Notes: generated by a model from the letters alone, not told the origin. Shown: positions 48,259 to 57,608, counted from the first letter of the stretch. The stretch: DNA of 64,000 bases from Rothia mucilaginosa (GCF_001548235.1 NZ_AP014938.1:1550001-1614000), one strand, 5' to 3'. Made by a program: numbers and translations.

Positions 48259-48277
48259 TAAGGTTTGCCTAAGTAAA
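48259..48277. promoter_or_regulatory. candidate DtxR/IdeR iron box
   Basis: TAAGGTTTGCCTAAGTAAA matches 15 of 19 positions of TWAGGTTAGSCTAACCTWA, with the left 14 nearly perfect and the right end weak. It lies 150 bp before the DedA-like gene. The rest of 47,957-48,424 has no gene; an A/T-rich imperfect hairpin GGCTGAAAA..TTTTTAGCC follows at about 48,316-48,346. Confidence 0.35.
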
Positions 48278-48424
48278 ATCCGCGCCATTGCAGGCGACAA
48301 GGGGCAATAACCCCCGGCTGAAAAAAATTTAAAAAACTTTTTAGCCCCCTCCATATGTCGAAGTAAGAAGCCTCAAAGAACCTACAACCAGGCCAATATT
48401 GCCCACTCGTGAGAGAATAGCCGG

Positions 48425-48925
48425 GTGAAAGAATGGTTTGACGCACTCCCGATTGAGGTTGCCCTAGCTTTCATGTGGGTGGTCGGTATCGTCCGCACCA
48501 GCATCGTGTACGCTCTTGGTGCGCTCGCTGCTGAAGGTGGCGCGCGCCTCGACCGCATCCGCAAAGCCATGGACAGCCCGCTCTACCGTAAAGCGCGCCG
48601 CTTGATTAACCGGTGGGGCGTAATTGCCGTGCCCCTCTGCTTTCTCACCGTGGGTCTGCAAACCGCGGTCATCATCACGACCGGCTTCACGAAAATGCCG
48701 CTGCGGCGCTGGGTTCCGGCGATGCTGCTCGGAACCTTCATCTGGGCGTGCATCTACACCACCATCGGCTTCGCAATTCTTGCCGCGCTCGGCCTGGAGC
48801 CGTGGATGTTCCCGCTCGCCCTCGCCATTGTCATTACGGTGCTGGTCATTGTGTCTCAGCTGCGCGAACGCCGCATTAACCGCGAAACCGTTGCGAACGC
48901 TACGGAGAACATCGTCGAGAACTAG
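48425..48925 (+). CDS. DedA/VTT-like small membrane protein
   Basis: 166 residues from GTG 48425, 6 nt after GAGAAT. It looks like a short relative of the DedA (SNARE-associated/VTT) family: RWGVIAVPLCFLTVGLQTAVIITTGFTKM resembles the conserved half-helix with the G-x-x-x-M pattern, quoted here as LQTAVIITTGFTKM. RRWVPAMLLGTFIWACIYTT follows, then a last TM (about 128-148) and a charged tail. Shorter than typical DedA (about 200). Family members flip undecaprenyl phosphate or other lipids; this role is a guess here. Confidence 0.6.
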   Translation: MKEWFDALPIEVALAFMWVVGIVRTSIVYALGALAAEGGARLDRIRKAMDSPLYRKARRLINRWGVIAVPLCFLTVGLQTAVIITTGFTKMPLRRWVPAMLLGTFIWACIYTTIGFAILAALGLEPWMFPLALAIVITVLVIVSQLRERRINRETVANATENIVEN

Positions 48926-49021
48926 TCCTGTCTCCAGTAGGGGATAGGTGCACTATCTTGCCGGGTTGAGGTCGCTCACCTGCCCCCAATGCCGCCGCCC
49001 AAGATGTGCTAGCGTGGAGGG

Positions 49022-50200
49022 ATGAGTTCATCCGCATCCTCCACCGCAGGTACCCCCGAAGAGCAGCCCGTCACCGACCATGCTCTCACCGCAATCGACC
49101 CCGAGTTGAGCGCGCCCGAAAACGCTACCGACGAGGTAGAAACCGAAGCGCTCGTCGAGGCTCCCACCCGCGTGTACCTGCACCCCGAGCAGCTGGCAAT
49201 GATCCAGACTCCGGAGGCTCTGCCCATCCCCGTGCTGCAGCGCTCCGTGCTGCGTGTGAGCTACGTGCCGGCGATTATGCCCGGCAAGTGGTTCAACCGC
49301 TGGCATGAGCGTTACGGTGACCGCGTGCAGCTGGCGGAGGTGCCCGTGCGTGAGGCACGTGGCCTGGACTCCCTGCATCAGGACCTGTGCCTAATCAACC
49401 CTGCTGAACCCGTTGCAGAAGAGGGAACTGCTGCCTCCGAGGTGCCCGCCGAAGCTACCGAGCACGCCCCCATTGAGTCTAAGCACGTACCCGAGAACCC
49501 CTTCGCGCACATGAGCATTGTGCGCCCCGACCGCGAACCGGCAAGCACCGACGGCGAGAAGTACCACAGCATCCGCCTCTACGAGGAGCTGCCCGTGGTC
49601 ATTCTGCCGGTGGACCACGTGCTCACCGTGCTTGATGAGGTGCCCGTGGAGGAGCTTGCCGAAGAGTTCCTGCTGCAGCCCGCCTCCGATATTCCCGCCT
49701 ACGAGGAAGTGTCCCGCGCCTGGCGTGAGAGCGCCGGCCGTATCGTGCCCGAAGGCCTGACCGATAAGGAAACCATCGAGCTAGTTGCCGCCGGGGTGGG
49801 CCTGTACATTGTGCCCATGTCCATCGCGCGTTTCTACCACCGCAAGGACCTCACCTACCGCCCCGTTGCGGGTCTGGACACCTACCCGGTGCACCTGGTT
49901 TGGCCGCGTGCACCCAAAGGTGAGCCGCGCAGCGAAGAGCTTGAGGCGCTCCTGCAGGACTTCATCGGTATTGTGCGCGGCCGCACCGCAACCAGCGACC
50001 GCGGTAGCGAAACCCGACAGGCACGCGCCGAACGCATCGCCGCCGAAAAAGCAAAGGAAAAAGCGAAGGCACGAGCCGCCAACGCCCGCCGTGAAGCCCG
50101 CGATAAAAAGCGCGCCAACGCCAAGAAAAACGGCAACGCGCGCCAGCACGCTCGACAGTCCGCCAAAGCCGCCAGCGCACGCCGCGGCAAGAAACGATAA
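49022..50200 (+). CDS. LysR-type effector-binding domain protein lacking HTH, with basic tail
   Basis: 392 residues. No winged-helix domain is present; the first 70 residues are acidic and disordered. Residues about 80-325 resemble the periplasmic-binding-like effector domain of LysR regulators (SVLRVSYVPAIMPGKWFNRW at its start; ELVAAGVGLYIVPMSIARFY near its end), interrupted by a 45-residue acidic/disordered insert. The last 60 or so residues are an Ala/Lys/Arg repeat-like tail (EKAKEKAKARAANARREARD) likely to bind nucleic acid or ribosomes. The ATG is 6 nt after TAGCGT; a GGAGG also overlaps this gap. Confidence 0.65.
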   Translation: MSSSASSTAGTPEEQPVTDHALTAIDPELSAPENATDEVETEALVEAPTRVYLHPEQLAMIQTPEALPIPVLQRSVLRVSYVPAIMPGKWFNRWHERYGDRVQLAEVPVREARGLDSLHQDLCLINPAEPVAEEGTAASEVPAEATEHAPIESKHVPENPFAHMSIVRPDREPASTDGEKYHSIRLYEELPVVILPVDHVLTVLDEVPVEELAEEFLLQPASDIPAYEEVSRAWRESAGRIVPEGLTDKETIELVAAGVGLYIVPMSIARFYHRKDLTYRPVAGLDTYPVHLVWPRAPKGEPRSEELEALLQDFIGIVRGRTATSDRGSETRQARAERIAAEKAKEKAKARAANARREARDKKRANAKKNGNARQHARQSAKAASARRGKKR

Positions 50201-50214
50201 AGAACGATAGACGG

Positions 50215-50220
50215 TAAAAT
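50215..50220 (+). promoter_or_regulatory. -10 box of the Nudix gene (leaderless)
   Basis: TAAAAT, then CAAACC, then ATG 50227. It lies 14 bp after the previous stop. Confidence 0.5.
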
Positions 50221-50226
50221 CAAACC

Positions 50227-50736
50227 ATGGCATTAGCAATGGAAACCCGACCCGCAGCCTACGCAGTCATCATTGAGCAGGGCAAGCTGCTCATGACCCG
50301 CTGGGTGCCCGAAGACCGCGCGCTCAGCCCCCTCTGGTCCCTGCCCGGTGGCGGCATGGAACCCGGCGAACAGGCGGACGAGACCGCGCTGAGGGAAACC
50401 CTCGAAGAGACCGGCTACAGCGTCGCCATTGAAGACATTCTGGGCGTGCACGCCGGACACTTTCCCGTGCGCTCCACCCAGAAAGACCCGCAAGCGCTCC
50501 CCTTCTGCGCCCTGCGGGTGGTTTTCCGCGCCCACATTGTCACCGGCGAACTGCGCCACGAAATTAACGGCTCCTCCGACACCGCACGCTGGGTACCCAT
50601 CGCTGAGCTAGACACCATCCGCTACGGCACCCTCATCGACGAGGTCGCCTCCATGATGGGCTACTCCAACGCCGCCAGCTGGGCACGCGAATACCGCGAA
50701 TTTCTTGCCGACGAAAACGCACGGAAGCTTCCCTAA
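50227..50736 (+). CDS. Nudix hydrolase
   Basis: 169 residues with a complete Nudix box: GGGMEPGEQADETALRETLE then ETGY (GX5EX7REUXEEXGU). Preceded by LLMTRWVPEDRALSPLWSLP, a layout seen in NUDIX enzymes acting on nucleoside diphosphate derivatives; the substrate is not predictable. Met1 at 50227 is leaderless; Met6 is an alternative. The stop TAA shares its last base with the ATG of the next gene, so the two are translationally coupled. Confidence 0.9.
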   Translation: MALAMETRPAAYAVIIEQGKLLMTRWVPEDRALSPLWSLPGGGMEPGEQADETALRETLEETGYSVAIEDILGVHAGHFPVRSTQKDPQALPFCALRVVFRAHIVTGELRHEINGSSDTARWVPIAELDTIRYGTLIDEVASMMGYSNAASWAREYREFLADENARKLP

Positions 50737-51914
50737 TGAACCGACTGACCATCACCCGCCGTGCGGCGCTCACCTCCCTGGCACTCATGCCGTTGCTTGC
50801 CGCCTGCGGTAGCAACGACACGACCCCGCACGTGGATCCCTCCGCGTCCAGCTACGGCACCCTGCGCATCGGCTACGGTGCCCTGCGTGAGATGCGCGCC
50901 GTAGCGCACGTGTACGCGCGTGCCCTGCGACAGGTTGGCTACTCCGTTGAACTTGTTGACACCGACAACAGCCGCGCTACCGCCCTGCGCGGGCTTATGG
51001 TCCCTTCGGCTAACTCCGCCACCCCCAGCGCCACCCTGCCCGACGACGAAGAAAGCGGCGTCGCCAACACCGTTGAGGCGCTGGACCTGGTCATCGACTA
51101 CAGCGGCGACCTGCTGCTCTACCTGACCGACGACGGCAAAATCAGCCCCGCCGCCGCGCAGAACGAACGCATCGCCGCCTCCGTGAGCGCCTCCGCTCAG
51201 GCAGCCGGAGTGACCCTGCCCCCGGCAGCTACCCCCACCGCGGAGGAGAGCACCGCCTCCGCGCATGCTACGGACGCAACCGCGAGCCCCACCGCAAGCT
51301 CCACCCGCTCCGCAGACCCCATCAACCTGCGTGCCATGAGCACCACCGACATGACCAACGCCATCTCGCGCATCCTGCCCGAAGAGCTCATGCTCCTCAA
51401 CGGTGCAAACGCCACCAACAAGGATGTACTGGTCACCACCCGCGCCGTGAGCGCCCGCTACAAGTTCAGCTCCCTCGCGAGCCTGCGCGATGTGCAGTCT
51501 TCCCTGGCGTTCTCCATCCCGACCGGGTACTCCAGCGGCACCTACGGCGTGGATTCTTTGCGTAGCCTCTACGGCTACCGTGTGCACGACCCGAAGATTC
51601 AGGACGACCCCGCCGAGCGAGTTAAAGCCCTGACCTCCGACACCGTGCAGGTGACCCTGCTGCACAGCGTCGACCCGGCAATTGACGATAACCGCCTGGT
51701 CACCCTGGAAGATCCCTCAACGGCACTTTTGCAGCAGCAGCTGGTGCCCATTATTCGCCGTACCCTGCCAGATAGCGCCCGGACGGCAATTAACCGCGTA
51801 TCATCTACATTAGACACGGGTAACCTCTCGTTCCTGTTGCGTCTGACTAGCGGTTCCAACCCCATCGCAGATGACGACGCAGCACAATTCATTTTGGATC
51901 ACCCTAGAAAGTAA
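50736..51914 (+). CDS. substrate-binding lipoprotein, osmoprotectant (OpuC/ProX) type
   Basis: 392 residues with a signal peptide and lipobox LLAAC (Cys24); a TRRAALTS pair suggests possible Tat export. LRIGYGALREMRAVAHVYARAL then GYSVELVDTDNSRATALRGL resembles the glycine-betaine/choline-binding (QAT family) fold, and DLVIDYSGDLLLYLTDDG matches its second segment. An Ala/Ser/Thr-rich insert (about 160-195) is unusual. No permease or ATPase gene is adjacent, so it is an orphan binding protein. It is overlapped by one base with the Nudix gene, a partnership of unclear meaning. Confidence 0.65.
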   Translation: MNRLTITRRAALTSLALMPLLAACGSNDTTPHVDPSASSYGTLRIGYGALREMRAVAHVYARALRQVGYSVELVDTDNSRATALRGLMVPSANSATPSATLPDDEESGVANTVEALDLVIDYSGDLLLYLTDDGKISPAAAQNERIAASVSASAQAAGVTLPPAATPTAEESTASAHATDATASPTASSTRSADPINLRAMSTTDMTNAISRILPEELMLLNGANATNKDVLVTTRAVSARYKFSSLASLRDVQSSLAFSIPTGYSSGTYGVDSLRSLYGYRVHDPKIQDDPAERVKALTSDTVQVTLLHSVDPAIDDNRLVTLEDPSTALLQQQLVPIIRRTLPDSARTAINRVSSTLDTGNLSFLLRLTSGSNPIADDDAAQFILDHPRK

Positions 51915-51920
51915 ATCATC

Positions 51921-53144
51921 ATGACGAAGTACCGTCAGTCCTCAAAGTTGAGCAACGTCCTGTACGACATCCGCGGCCCCATTCTGGATGAAGCCAATCG
52001 CATGGAGGCGATGGGCCACCGCATCCTCAAACTGAACATTGGTAACCCCGCACCCTTCGGCTTTGAGGCGCCGGATGCCATCATGATGGACATCATTCGT
52101 CACCTGCCCGAAACCCAGGGCTACTCTGACTCCCGCGGTCTCTACTCGGCACGTACCGCCATTGTGCAGCACTACCAGAACCGCGGCATCATGAACCTCG
52201 ACACCGACGCCGTCTACCTGGGCAATGGCGTGTCTGAGCTGATCCCGATGACCCTGCAGGCACTGTGCGAGACCGGCGACGAAATCCTGGTCCCCATGCC
52301 CGACTACCCGCTGTGGACTGCATCCACCGCGCTGGTGGGCGGCAAGCCCGTGCACTACCTGTGCGACGAGGAAAACAACTGGTACCCGGACATCGAAGAC
52401 ATTAAGTCGAAGATTACCGAGCGCACCAAGGGCATTGTGGTCATTAACCCGAACAACCCGACCGGTGCCGTCTACCCGCGCTCGATTTTGAAGCAGATCG
52501 TGGACCTGGCACGCGAGCACGGTCTGGTTGTGTTCTCCGACGAAATCTACGAAAAGATTGTGTACGATGGCGCAGAAGCCATCAACATGGCTTCTCTGAC
52601 CGGCGATGATGTGCTCTGCTTGACCTTCTCCGGCCTGTCCAAGGCATACCGCGTCTGCGGTTACCGCGCAGGCTGGGTCGCTATTACCGGCCCCAAGAAG
52701 GACGCAACGAGCTACCTGGAAGGCATCCACCTGCTTGCATCCATGCGCCTGTGCTCCAACGTTCCGGCACAGCACGCAATCCAGACTGCACTGGGCGGCT
52801 ACCAGTCCATTAACGAGCTGATTGTCCCCGGCGGTCGCCTGTACGAGCAGCGCACCCTGGCACACAAGATGCTCAACGAGATTGACGGCATCAGCTGCAC
52901 CAGCGCGGACGGCGCGCTCTACCTGTTCCCGAAGATTGATATTGAGCGCTTCGACATCACCGACGATGAACAGTTCGCCCTGGACCTGCTCAAGAGCCAG
53001 AAGATTCTCTTCAGCCACGGCCGCGCGTTCAACTGGAAGGACCCGGACCACTTCCGTCTGGTGTTCCTGCCCGATACGCAGACCCTCACCAGCGCCCTGG
53101 AGCGCCTGGGTAACTTCATGGCTGACTACAAGCAGAAGCACTAG
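51921..53144 (+). CDS. pyridoxal-phosphate aminotransferase, alanine-type (AlaA-like)
   Basis: 407-residue fold-type I transaminase. Conserved runs: KLNIGNPAPFGFEAP, GYSDSRGLYSARTAI, VYLGNGVSELI, PMPDYPLWTA, INPNNPTGAVYP, FSDEIYEKIVYDG and the PLP-lysine loop TFSGLSKAYRVCGYRAGW. The length and the starting KLSNVLYDIRGPIL match the pyruvate-glutamate (alanine) transaminase AlaA group. It starts 6 bp after the lipoprotein stop; the weak GAAAG 16-12 nt upstream leaves coupling likely. Confidence 0.93.
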   Translation: MTKYRQSSKLSNVLYDIRGPILDEANRMEAMGHRILKLNIGNPAPFGFEAPDAIMMDIIRHLPETQGYSDSRGLYSARTAIVQHYQNRGIMNLDTDAVYLGNGVSELIPMTLQALCETGDEILVPMPDYPLWTASTALVGGKPVHYLCDEENNWYPDIEDIKSKITERTKGIVVINPNNPTGAVYPRSILKQIVDLAREHGLVVFSDEIYEKIVYDGAEAINMASLTGDDVLCLTFSGLSKAYRVCGYRAGWVAITGPKKDATSYLEGIHLLASMRLCSNVPAQHAIQTALGGYQSINELIVPGGRLYEQRTLAHKMLNEIDGISCTSADGALYLFPKIDIERFDITDDEQFALDLLKSQKILFSHGRAFNWKDPDHFRLVFLPDTQTLTSALERLGNFMADYKQKH

Positions 53145-53176
53145 CCTTCCCGCCTCTGCTGCATATAGACAGAAAT

Positions 53177-53216
53177 AGCCTGCCCCGCAGTTCTGATGAG
53201 CTGCGGGGCAGGCTAC
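53177..53216 (+). terminator. terminator of the aminotransferase gene
   Basis: Perfect 14-bp stem AGCCTGCCCCGCAG / CTGCGGGGCAGGCT, 10-nt loop, then ACTTTTA. Confidence 0.85.
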
Positions 53217-53294
53217 TTTTAGCGGCTTCGCGGATGCGCGATGCGCAGATGACGGAGCAACACGCCGGGGGAGGAGGGGAGAGAAAGAGGCGTG

Positions 53295-53564
53295 CTAGTT
53301 CGCCGCAGGCTCCTGACCGCCCTGTGTACCTGCCTGCGTGCCGCGTGCCGCGTTCAGGCGCTCCTGCGCGCCCTGCAGCCACGCCTCGCAGCGGGCGGCA
53401 AGCGCCTCGCCACGCTCCCACAGGGCGATGGAGGTCTCCAGATCGCTGGCGCCGGACTCCAGCTGGCGCACGACCTGCTCCAGCTCGGCACGTGCCTGCT
53501 CGTAGCCGAGGGTTTCGACGGGTGCGCCGAGTTCGGCGCTGTTGAAGCTAATGTTCTCGCTCAT
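53295..53564 (-). CDS. xseB: exodeoxyribonuclease VII small subunit
   Basis: 89 residues. The core [20 protein letters not shown] then [20 protein letters not shown] is the XseB coiled-coil signature. The C-terminus is Gly/Gln/Ala-rich ([12 protein letters not shown]) and dispensable-looking. It lies 66 bp after xseA on the same strand; AAAGG is 8-12 nt before the ATG. Confidence 0.95.
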   Translation of the reverse strand: MSENISFNSAELGAPVETLGYEQARAELEQVVRQLESGASDLETSIALWERGEALAARCEAWLQGAQERLNAARGTQAGTQGGQEPAAN

Positions 53565-53630
53565 TGAGGAACCTTTCAGGGGTAAAAACTAGAGATAAAA
53601 CTAGGGGTAAAACGTTAGGGGTATCGAGGT

Positions 53631-54932
53631 TTAGGAGATGTTCGAGGGGTCCGTAGAAGTCACGGTTGCCTGCGCCGAACCGGTCGCCGCACGCACCGTA
53701 ATCTGCTCGCCCTCGGTTAGCGCCGAAGCGTCACGCACAATAGCGCCTGCGGCATCCTGAACGATGGAATAGCCGCGGTTGAGCGTCTGCGCGGGAGAGA
53801 GCGAACGCACCCGCGCCAACGTGTGCGACAGGGTAGCCGACTCACGCTCCAGACGGTGCTGCACCGAACGGTGAGCGCGCTCGCGTAGCTGGCTCAGCTC
53901 CTCCACACGCATGAGCAGGGAAGACTCCGGGTGGGTGAGCACCGGGCGGCTACGCAGCTGCGCAATGTAGTTCATCTGCATGCCCACGTAGCCGAGCACC
54001 GCGCGGTCCAGGCGGGCGCGCGCCTCGGTGATGCGGGCGGTCTCCTCCGAAATATCGGGCACAATGCGCTTACCCGCATCGGTGGGGGTGGAGGCGCGCA
54101 GATCGGCGACCGCATCGAGGATGGGGGAGTCCGCCTCGTGACCGATCGCTGAGACCACCGGGGTGGTGGCTGCCGCGACGGCGCGGATGAGTGCCTCCTC
54201 GGAGAAGGGTAGCAGGTCTTCGAAGGAGCCGCCGCCTCGGGCGATGACGATGACATCCACCTCCGGGTGGGCGTCCAGCTCGGCGAGGGCCGCAATGACC
54301 TCAGCCGCCGCGCCCTCACCCTGAACGCGGGTATTGCGCACCTCGAAGACCACGCCGGGCCAGCGCAGGGAGGCGTTGCGGATAACGTCCTTCTCCGCGT
54401 CAGAATCGCGACCGGTAATCAGACCCACACGATTCGGTAGCATGGGTAGCGGCTTCTTCCGCGCGTCAGAGAACAGCCCCTCGGCGGCGAGAGCTTCACG
54501 CAGACGCTGCAGCTGCTCGTGCAGGTTACCGGTGCCGACCGCGTACACTTCCTTGCCGATGAGGGAGAGCTTGCCGTTCTTCCACAGGCTCGGCTTGGCG
54601 CGGGTGACGATGCGAGCGCCTACGGTCACATCAGCCGCCAGGCCGCTACCGGCACGCCCAAAGAGCGCGAGGGTGAAGGAGAAGTCTTCGTTGAGGTCTT
54701 TGAGCTCCATGAAGACGTTGCCGCCGCGGCCGTTGAGGGAGGCGACCTGCGCCTCCACCCAGAGCTCGGGAACCTTGTCTACATAGTTTTTGAGGTTCTG
54801 CGCGAGCAGGGCGAGGGGCCAGGGGTTGGTGGCGGTGGTTTCCTGAGACTTCCCGGGAAGCTGCCGCTCGTGCACGGGCGGCACCACCAGTGCGGGTGCC
54901 GGCTGCGCTGCGGAGGGGTTGTAGAAGTTCAT
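53631..54932 (-). CDS. xseA: exodeoxyribonuclease VII large subunit
   Basis: Degrades single-stranded DNA to oligonucleotides with XseB. The 433 residues include the N-terminal OB fold (LWVEAQVASLNGRGGNVFME), the PNRVGLITGRDSDAEKDVI motif, the catalytic domain VDVIVIARGGGSFEDLLPFS, and SAIGHEADSPILDAVADLRA then STPTDAG. The C-terminus ends with GYSIVQDAAGAIVRD-type repeats of the family. The ATG lies 7 nt after a weak GACAAT -10 (minus). It is divergent from the membrane-protein gene at 55,088. Confidence 0.96.
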   Translation of the reverse strand: MNFYNPSAAQPAPALVVPPVHERQLPGKSQETTATNPWPLALLAQNLKNYVDKVPELWVEAQVASLNGRGGNVFMELKDLNEDFSFTLALFGRAGSGLAADVTVGARIVTRAKPSLWKNGKLSLIGKEVYAVGTGNLHEQLQRLREALAAEGLFSDARKKPLPMLPNRVGLITGRDSDAEKDVIRNASLRWPGVVFEVRNTRVQGEGAAAEVIAALAELDAHPEVDVIVIARGGGSFEDLLPFSEEALIRAVAAATTPVVSAIGHEADSPILDAVADLRASTPTDAGKRIVPDISEETARITEARARLDRAVLGYVGMQMNYIAQLRSRPVLTHPESSLLMRVEELSQLRERAHRSVQHRLERESATLSHTLARVRSLSPAQTLNRGYSIVQDAAGAIVRDASALTEGEQITVRAATGSAQATVTSTDPSNIS

Positions 54933-55087
54933 ACTCTCTATTGTCCCTGATTGGTCGGTTATGCGCCTGCTTACAGGTCAGCCTGGCGACTCGGGTAGCT
55001 TGCACGTAGTGCAGGCAGAACTTAGCTTCTGGCGCATTCTGCGGGTCCGAATCGGCTTTGAACACCGTAAGCGGGTACCCTAGGCTC

Positions 55088-56311
55088 ATGCGCTCACCCG
55101 ATCAGTCAGCACATCAGAACAACGCCCCCAACACCGCCGCGGCTTCGTCAGCGGCGGGTACCGGCGCGCAAAACTACCCGGCGGACGCGACCCGAGTCGT
55201 CGACACCCGGATTACCCGCACGGACGGCTACTACACGGGTGGTTACCCCACAGCGGATGAAGACACCACCCTGCTACAGCCCACGCGCACGCTCGGCCAC
55301 GCCGCAGCCCCCACCAAGGCTGAGCTACAGGCCGCCCCCGAGCCTCCCTTCGCGGCGGGTTTGCGCAGGTTCCTGACCGTTGTGCTGTGCGCCCTGGCCC
55401 TGGTGACCGCTCTGGGTGCAACCACGGGTGCCTGGGTGAACTCCAAGCTCATGTCAGAGCGCGGTTTCTCGCAGATTTCCTCCAGCCTGGCGGAGGACTC
55501 GCAGCTTGCCTCGCGCATCGCGGACGGTGCAGTCGAAGACCTCATGAACTCCGAAGCTATGACAACCTTCCTCGACGGCACCAAACAAAGCGGCTTATAC
55601 TCCATTCTTGTAAAGCCGACACAAGACGGCATACGTTCCCTGCTCAACCGATCCGCGGCTGAGCTGTCAAAAACTGAAGAATATCGAAGCCTCTGGAAGG
55701 AAATAGCCGAGGAAACTCGCCGCTACAACCTCGAACACCAGGACGGCCCCGCCGTCATTGTGCTCACCCCCTTCTACCGTGCACTGGATGCGAAGGTCGG
55801 CTCTATCGGCTCCTTCGACCCGGACCTGACGAAGCTCGGCCCTGAAACCCTCAACATTGACCGGTTGAAGGACGGCAACAACCAGCAGGAGCAGCAGGAA
55901 TGGTACCTGCATGCCGGCATCAACCGTGCCGCCGCGCTGGGCAAATCCACCGTGCCGCTGACCATCATCTCGGTGCTGAGCCTGCTGCTGGCTACGTTGC
56001 TGGCACCCAGGCACCGCATCCTGGTACCGGTGGTCACGGCTCTGCTCTACGCACTACTGGGCTGGGGCGCCGCAGCCTGGTTTGGCGCCCAAAGCCCTGA
56101 AACCTTGGGAATTACCAGCCACAGCACCGCCGGAACGGCACTGATTACCGGGGCATGGAACCAGCTTGCACCGTCACTGACCGGGCACTTGCAGGCGGCG
56201 GCAAGCTACGGGCTGGTCATGGCAATCCTCGCCCTGCTGCTCGGTATTCTGATTCGCCTCATCGCCCTGGGTCGTAGCCCTGCGAGCGGTGCCACAGTCA
56301 TCACACACTAA
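55088..56311 (+). CDS. membrane protein with large extracytoplasmic loop, unknown function
   Basis: 407 residues from ATG 55088, 6 nt after TACCCT (55076-55081); the frame is open 10 codons further up. The first 95 residues are cytoplasmic and Thr/Ala-rich. TM1 is at about 100-122 (LTVVLCALALVTALGATTGA), followed by a 160-residue probably external domain (MSERGFSQISSSLAEDSQLA onward), then TM segments at about 285-310, 315-335 and 375-398. It precedes ispH by 27 bp on the same strand. I do not recognise the family. Confidence 0.7.
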   Translation: MRSPDQSAHQNNAPNTAAASSAAGTGAQNYPADATRVVDTRITRTDGYYTGGYPTADEDTTLLQPTRTLGHAAAPTKAELQAAPEPPFAAGLRRFLTVVLCALALVTALGATTGAWVNSKLMSERGFSQISSSLAEDSQLASRIADGAVEDLMNSEAMTTFLDGTKQSGLYSILVKPTQDGIRSLLNRSAAELSKTEEYRSLWKEIAEETRRYNLEHQDGPAVIVLTPFYRALDAKVGSIGSFDPDLTKLGPETLNIDRLKDGNNQQEQQEWYLHAGINRAAALGKSTVPLTIISVLSLLLATLLAPRHRILVPVVTALLYALLGWGAAAWFGAQSPETLGITSHSTAGTALITGAWNQLAPSLTGHLQAAASYGLVMAILALLLGILIRLIALGRSPASGATVITH

Positions 56312-56338
56312 AAGTCTGAACAACGTAGGATAGTAACC

Positions 56339-57424
56339 ATGTCCACTGAAACTATTGCCCTGGGCCTGCCGCCCGTACCCCGCGAGCGCCGCAGCCGCGC
56401 CGAGGTTGAAGCCGCCGCACCCGTCACCGGTGAGAAGAAAGTCCTGCTCGCCACCCCGCGCGGTTACTGCGCAGGCGTTGACCGTGCCGTGATCGCTGTT
56501 GAGAAGGCGCTGGAGCACTACGGCGCGCCCGTCTACGTGCGTAAGCAGATTGTTCACAACCGCCACGTGGTGGAGACCCTGGAAAAGCAGGGCGCTATCT
56601 TCGTTGATGAAGTGGACGAAGTTCCCGAAGGCTCCGTGACCGTGTTCTCGGCGCACGGCGTGTCCCCGGCGGTGGTTTCCGCAGCCGGCGACCGCTCCCT
56701 GAACACTATTGACGCGACCTGCCCGCTGGTGAACAAGGTGCACCGCGAGGCTGTGCGCTTCGCCAAGCAGGACTACGACATCCTGCTCATCGGTCACACC
56801 GGCCACGAAGAGGTCGAGGGTACCGCCGGTGAGGCGCCCGAGCACATCCAGATCGTGAACTCGCCCGACGAGGTGGATCAGGTGACCGTCCGCAACCCGG
56901 AGAAGGTCGTCTGGATTTCTCAGACCACCCTGTCCGTGGATGAGACCCTGGAAACCGTGGCGCGTCTGCGTGAGCGTTTCCCCTCCCTGCAGGATCCGCC
57001 CTCGGACGACATCTGCTACGCAACCTCTAACCGCCAGGGCGCCATCAAGGAGATTGCACCGCGCGCCGACCTGGTGATCGTGGTTGGTTCGGCGAACTCC
57101 TCGAACTCCGTGCGTCTGAAGGAAGTGGCACTCGAATACGGTGCTAAGCGTGCCGAGCGTGTGGACTTCGCACACCAGGTGGACGAGTCCTGGTTTGAGG
57201 GCGTGGCAACCGTGGGCCTGACCTCCGGCGCGTCCGTGCCCGAGGTTCTGGTTCAGGAGGTGCTGGCTCTGCTCGCCGAGTACGGCTACAACACCATCGA
57301 AGAGGTGGAGACCGCGAAGGAAGACATTCTCTTCTCCCTGCCGAAGGAACTGCGTTCCGCCCTGAAGAACGATGAGAACGTGGGCCGCCAGCTCGGTGGC
57401 CGCGGCGCTAAGCCCACTCGCTAA
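56339..57424 (+). CDS. ispH: 4-hydroxy-3-methylbut-2-enyl diphosphate reductase
   Basis: Last step of the MEP isoprenoid pathway, a [4Fe-4S] enzyme producing IPP and DMAPP. The 361 residues have all three cluster cysteines in context: [28 protein letters not shown] and, later, [13 protein letters not shown]. The His residues of [12 protein letters not shown] and [12 protein letters not shown] and the [13 protein letters not shown] loop complete the site. The N-terminal 30 residues are extra. No Shine-Dalgarno is obvious; ATAGTA precedes the ATG. Confidence 0.97.
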   Translation: MSTETIALGLPPVPRERRSRAEVEAAAPVTGEKKVLLATPRGYCAGVDRAVIAVEKALEHYGAPVYVRKQIVHNRHVVETLEKQGAIFVDEVDEVPEGSVTVFSAHGVSPAVVSAAGDRSLNTIDATCPLVNKVHREAVRFAKQDYDILLIGHTGHEEVEGTAGEAPEHIQIVNSPDEVDQVTVRNPEKVVWISQTTLSVDETLETVARLRERFPSLQDPPSDDICYATSNRQGAIKEIAPRADLVIVVGSANSSNSVRLKEVALEYGAKRAERVDFAHQVDESWFEGVATVGLTSGASVPEVLVQEVLALLAEYGYNTIEEVETAKEDILFSLPKELRSALKNDENVGRQLGGRGAKPTR

Positions 57425-57438
57425 TACTTTTAGCTGAT

Positions 57439-57484
57439 GACCCCGTGTCCTCTTCCCCTGTGTGGGGAGAAGACACGGGGTCTT
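57439..57484 (+). terminator. terminator of ispH
   Basis: GACCCCGTGTC and GACACGGGGTC outer arms with paired TTCCCC/GGGGAG inside and CTTTG behind. The right arm and the bases after it recur at 59,338-59,371 without the left arm. Confidence 0.8.
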
Positions 57485-57518
57485 TGTATCTGATATGTGG
57501 GGAAGCACTGTTTGGGAC

Positions 57519-57593
57519 GGCGGTACGCGCCGGTCTACTTGGTGCGGTGCAGCAGACCGGTGGCCTGCTTAAGGACCTGACGATTCGCGCCAC
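57519..57593 (+). pseudogene. remnant of a second ABC-exporter ATPase gene
   Basis: 75 bp matching 59,892-59,966 of the intact ATPase gene at 71 of 75 positions, covering codons 89-113 (RAGLLGAVQQTGGLLKDLTI). Three of the four differences are silent, so the copy diverged under selection before decaying. No start or P-loop remains. It ends abruptly where AT-rich foreign DNA begins. Confidence 0.85.
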
Positions 57594-57608
57594 AATGCCA
57601 TGTTCTGT

